Shown here: positions 60,949 through 64,000 of the stretch, piece after piece | Numbering within the stretch: position 1 is the first letter of the stretch | How the letters are laid out: every line of letters starts with the position of its first letter | Assembly (NCBI RefSeq): GCF_030287445.1 | Contig: NZ_JASVWB010000002.1 | Coordinates: forward strand, 6,386,001-6,450,000 | DNA: 64,000 nt | Direction of reading: 5' to 3' | From: Streptomyces sp. ALI-76-A | GTDB taxonomy: Bacteria > Actinomycetota > Actinomycetes > Streptomycetales > Streptomycetaceae | The notes under the pieces: model-generated | Seen by the model: only the letters and a program-made list of their open reading frames with translations | Database searches by the model: none | What the model was told of the DNA's origin: nothing | Translations under genes and position numbers: made by a program

Positions 60949-62925
60949 ATGACGAAGCCCTCACTCCCCGAACTCCTGCATGCTGCCGTCACTGCCGTCG
61001 GCGGCACGGAGCGCCCTGGCCAGGTGACCATGGCCGAAGCCGTCGCGAACGCGATCGACGACGGCTCCCATCTGCTGGTCCAGGCCGGCACCGGCACCGG
61101 AAAGTCGCTGGGCTATCTCGTGCCCGCGCTCGCGCACGGGGAACGCGTCGTCGTGGCGACCGCCACTCTGGCGCTGCAACGCCAGCTGGTGGAGCGCGAC
61201 CTGCCACGCACGGTCGATGCGCTGCACCCGCTGCTGCGCCGCCGCCCGGAATTCGCGATGCTCAAGGGCAGGTCGAACTACCTGTGTCTGCACCGCCTGC
61301 ACGAGGGCGTCCCGCAGGACGAGGAGGAGGGGCTCTTCGACCAGTTCGAGGCCGCGGCTCCCACCAGCAAGCTGGGCCAGGACCTGCTGCGGCTGCGCGA
61401 ATGGTCGGACGAGACCGAGACCGGTGACCGTGACAACCTCACGCCGGGTGTCTCCGACCGGGCCTGGGCCCAGGTGTCGGTCTCCTCGCGGGAGTGCCTC
61501 GGCGCCACGAAGTGCGCCTACGGTGCCGAGTGCTTCGCCGAGATGTCCCGGGAGCGAGCCAAGCTCGCCGACGTCGTCGTCACCAACCACGCCCTGCTCG
61601 CGATCGACGCGATCGAGGGCGCCCCGGTCCTGCCGCAGCACGAGGTGCTGATCGTCGACGAGGCGCACGAACTCGTCTCCCGGGTCACCGGAGTCGCCAC
61701 CGGCGAGCTCACGCCCGGACAGGTCAACCGCGCGGTGCGGCGGGCGGCGAAGCTGGTCAACGAGAAGGCGGCCGACCAGCTCCAGACCGCTGCCGAGGGC
61801 TTCGAGCGGCTGATGGAACTGGCGCTGCCCGGCCGCCTGGAGGAGATTCCGGAGGACCTCGGCTACGCGCTCATGGCGCTGCGTGATGCCTGCCGCACCG
61901 TGATCTCCGGAATCGGTGCCACCCGCGACAAGTCGGTCCAGGACGAGGACGCGGTCCGCAAGCAGGCGCTGGCCTCCGTGGAGAGCGTGCACGACGTGGC
62001 GGAGCGGATCACGAACGGCTCCGAGTGGGACGTCGTCTGGTACGAGCGGCACGACCGCTTCGGTGCCTCCCTGCGCGTCGCCCCCATGTCCGTGTCCGGT
62101 CTGCTGAGGGAGAAGCTCTTCGCGGACCGTTCGGTGGTCCTGACGTCCGCGACCCTCAAGCTCGGCGGCGACTTCAACGGCGTCGGTGCTTCGCTGGGCC
62201 TCGCTCCCGAGGGCACGGAAGGCGAGGACGTTCCGCAGTGGAAGGGCGTCGACGTCGGCTCGCCCTTCGACTATCCCCGGCAGGGCATCCTGTACGTCGC
62301 CAAGCACCTGGCCCGCCCGGCGCGGGACGGCGACCGCGCGGACATGCTCGACGAGCTCACCGAGCTGATCCAGGCGGCAGGCGGCCGCACGCTCGGCCTG
62401 TTCTCCTCGATGCGGGGCGCCCAGTTGGCCGCGGAGGAACTGCGCTCCCGGATCCCCGAGTTCCCGATCCTCCTTCAGGGCGAGGAGACACTCGGCGAAC
62501 TGATCAAGAACTTCGCGGCGGATCCGAAGACCTGTCTCTTCGGCACGCTGTCGCTCTGGCAGGGCGTCGATGTCCCCGGGCCCAGCTGTCAGCTGGTCGT
62601 CATGGACAAGATCCCGTTCCCGCGACCGGACGACCCGCTGATGAGCGCCCGCCAGAAGGCGGTGGAGGATGCCGGCGGCAACGGCTTCATGGCGGTCGCC
62701 GCCACCCACGCGGCGCTGCTCATGGCCCAGGGTGCCGGCCGGCTCGTACGGGCGTCCGGGGACCGTGGCGTCGTCGCCGTCCTGGACCAGCGGTTGGCTA
62801 CCGCACGGTACGGGAGTTATCTGAAGGCGTCACTGCCGGACTTCTGGTACACCACGGACGGTAACCAGGTCCGGAAGTCGCTGGCCTCGATCGACGCGGT
62901 GGCGAAGCGACAGGAATCCGACTGA
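60949..62925 (+). CDS. dinG: DinG-type XPD-family DNA helicase
   Basis: 5'-3' SF2 helicase with an iron-sulfur cluster, acting on DNA repair and R-loop structures. The 658-residue protein has Walker A QAGTGTGKSLGYL (P-loop at 47-53), FeS cysteines in YLCLHRL, ECLGATKCAYG and ECFAEM, and the DEAH box in LIVDEAHELVSRV. QGVDVPGPSCQLVVMDKIPF and GAGRLVRASGDRG are the motif V-VI region. ATG 60949 follows the promoter closely. Convergent with lexA and separated from it by a 13-bp hairpin. Confidence 0.95.
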   Translation: MTKPSLPELLHAAVTAVGGTERPGQVTMAEAVANAIDDGSHLLVQAGTGTGKSLGYLVPALAHGERVVVATATLALQRQLVERDLPRTVDALHPLLRRRPEFAMLKGRSNYLCLHRLHEGVPQDEEEGLFDQFEAAAPTSKLGQDLLRLREWSDETETGDRDNLTPGVSDRAWAQVSVSSRECLGATKCAYGAECFAEMSRERAKLADVVVTNHALLAIDAIEGAPVLPQHEVLIVDEAHELVSRVTGVATGELTPGQVNRAVRRAAKLVNEKAADQLQTAAEGFERLMELALPGRLEEIPEDLGYALMALRDACRTVISGIGATRDKSVQDEDAVRKQALASVESVHDVAERITNGSEWDVVWYERHDRFGASLRVAPMSVSGLLREKLFADRSVVLTSATLKLGGDFNGVGASLGLAPEGTEGEDVPQWKGVDVGSPFDYPRQGILYVAKHLARPARDGDRADMLDELTELIQAAGGRTLGLFSSMRGAQLAAEELRSRIPEFPILLQGEETLGELIKNFAADPKTCLFGTLSLWQGVDVPGPSCQLVVMDKIPFPRPDDPLMSARQKAVEDAGGNGFMAVAATHAALLMAQGAGRLVRASGDRGVVAVLDQRLATARYGSYLKASLPDFWYTTDGNQVRKSLASIDAVAKRQESD

Positions 62926-63008
62926 CAAACCGCGTCCGGCCCGGGCAGGCGGCAGCTCTCCAGGCCGGACGCGAATCGGGCCTAGGCGAGTCTGACACCG
63001 AAAACACA

Positions 63009-63042
63009 GGGCCCCGGAACCGGCGCAGAGGTTCCGGGGCCC
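63009..63042. terminator. Bidirectional terminator between dinG and lexA
   Basis: GGGCCCCGGAACC and its exact complement around an 8-nt loop, a 13-bp stem, lying between the two convergent stop codons. Confidence 0.85.
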
Positions 63043-63082
63043 GGTCAGAGGGCGGCCTCCGAGGGCCGGCCCGCCTCGGCCG

Positions 63083-63862
63083 TCACACGCGGCGGAGCAC
63101 AGCGACCACCTTGCCGAGGATGGTCGCGTCGTCGCCGGGGATCGGCTCGTAGGCGGAGTTGTGCGGGAGGAGCCAGACATGGCCGTCCTCGCGCTTGAAG
63201 CGCTTGACGGTGGCCTCGCCGTCCAGCATCGCGGCCACGATGTCGCCGTTCTCGGCGACCGGCTGGCGGCGGACGGTGACCCAGTCGCCGTCACAGATCG
63301 CGGCTTCGATCATGGAGTCACCGACGACCTTGAGAACGAACAGCTCACCGTCACCGACCAGCTGCCGGGGCAGCGGGAAGACGTCCTCGACGGATTCCTC
63401 CGCGAGGATCGGGCCACCGGCGGCGATGCGGCCGACCAGGGGGACGTAGGACGCGGCGGGCTTGCCGGCGGTATCGGTGGGCTGCGCCGAAGATGCCTGG
63501 TCGGAGCCGCGCACCTCGTATGCGCGAGGCCGGTGCGGGTCGCGGCGCAGGAAGCCCTTGCGCTCCAGTGCCATCAGCTGGTGGGCGACGGAGGAGGTGC
63601 TGGAAAGGCCGACGGCCTGGCCGATCTCCCGCATCGACGGCGGGTAGCCGCGCCGCTGCACCGAGTCCCTGATGACCTCGATCACCCGGCGCTGCCGGTC
63701 GGTGAGTCCGGAGCTGTCCGCCCGGATGCCTGGAGGTCGGCCCGGCAGGGAGCGCTTGTGCCCCTCGGGATTCGTGGCTTCGTTCATCGCATGCACCGGC
63801 TCAAGTCGGCCCTGGGAGCGGTCCTGGGCAGTGATGGTGGCACTGTCTGCGGTGGTGGTCAC
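63083..63862 (-). CDS. lexA: SOS repressor LexA
   Basis: Represses SOS genes until RecA filaments trigger self-cleavage. The protein of about 259 residues has a winged HTH ([39 protein letters not shown]), the cleavage site VGRIAAGG (Ala-Gly), catalytic Ser in [10 protein letters not shown] and Lys in [12 protein letters not shown] 63862 has GAGAGGGG upstream. ATG 63787 gives 234 residues, the length I recall for S. coelicolor LexA, so the N-terminal 25 residues are uncertain. Confidence 0.95.
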   Translation of the reverse strand: MTTTADSATITAQDRSQGRLEPVHAMNEATNPEGHKRSLPGRPPGIRADSSGLTDRQRRVIEVIRDSVQRRGYPPSMREIGQAVGLSSTSSVAHQLMALERKGFLRRDPHRPRAYEVRGSDQASSAQPTDTAGKPAASYVPLVGRIAAGGPILAEESVEDVFPLPRQLVGDGELFVLKVVGDSMIEAAICDGDWVTVRRQPVAENGDIVAAMLDGEATVKRFKREDGHVWLLPHNSAYEPIPGDDATILGKVVAVLRRV

Positions 63863-63895
63863 GTCGGCCCCTCTCGATGGTCTCCCTGCTGGACA

Positions 63896-63937
63896 ACGGT
63901 AGTTGCTTTCGAAAGGTTGCGCCAAACACACGTTCGA
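63896..63937 (-). promoter_or_regulatory. lexA promoter with overlapping SOS box
   Basis: On the minus strand TTGGCG (63925-63920), 18 nt, TACCGT (63901-63896). TCGAACGTGTGTTTGG (63937-63922), a GAAC-N4-GTTY box, covers the -35, giving autorepression. Confidence 0.75.
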
Positions 63938-64000
63938 GTGAAAAAAGGCGAATAGCCTTACTTGATCATGTGTCTGGGTGTATGGCTGACGTGGCACCTA

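Overview
The window is one stretch of a high-GC actinobacterial chromosome, almost certainly Streptomyces. Codon third positions are nearly all G or C, GTG starts and 4-nt stop/start overlaps are common, and many start codons lie 6-7 nt after a -10 hexamer, as in leaderless mRNAs. From memory, and not checked, the order ftsK, rimO, pgsA, cinA, clgR, lhr, recA, recX, gluABCD, miaB, miaA, dapF, rel-like, hflX, a NIS-siderophore operon, dinG, lexA matches the SCO5750-SCO5803 part of the S. coelicolor core chromosome. No rRNA, tRNA, CRISPR array or prophage was seen. The only mobile-element trace is a decayed IS30-type transposase after hflX.

Layout. 1-8 kb: the ftsK 3' end, a RodZ-like regulator, a tight rimO-pgsA-cinA operon and clgR, then a reductase and a Nei-type glycosylase on the minus strand. 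8-16 kb: the large helicase gene lhr (minus), an AraC regulator and azlCD. 16-22 kb: a toroid-fold protein, DUF3046, an AI-2E-family exporter, then recA-recX behind a repeat-filled control region. 22-28.7 kb (minus): rhodanese and cysteine dioxygenase behind a Cys-containing leader peptide, an FAD monooxygenase, and the glutamate ABC transporter gluABCD. 29-36 kb: two two-component systems flanking an orphan TAXI binding protein and a KhtTU-like antiporter pair. 36-48 kb: miaB, a dioxygenase-like protein, small hypotheticals, miaA, dapF, a RelA/SpoT homologue with a degenerate synthetase, an M1 peptidase and hflX. 48-55 kb: a secreted serine peptidase, a DM13 protein, a methyltransferase and the copA/copZ copper operon with a CsoR-type operator. 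55-61 kb: an orphan NIS siderophore operon. 61-64 kb: dinG and lexA, convergent.

The strongest common theme is DNA repair: recA, recX, lexA, dinG, lhr and nei. The control sites show two layers. LexA-type boxes (GAAC-N4-GTTY-like) precede recA and lexA. A second motif, TTGTCAGTG-N8-TANNNT, known as the LexA-independent (RecA-NDp/PafBC) damage promoter, precedes recA and dinG, and lhr with one -10 mismatch. Other points worth a look are an 18-bp perfect hairpin inside the recX reading frame, the Cys-containing leader peptide before cysteine dioxygenase, and low-complexity expansions in all three siderophore proteins.
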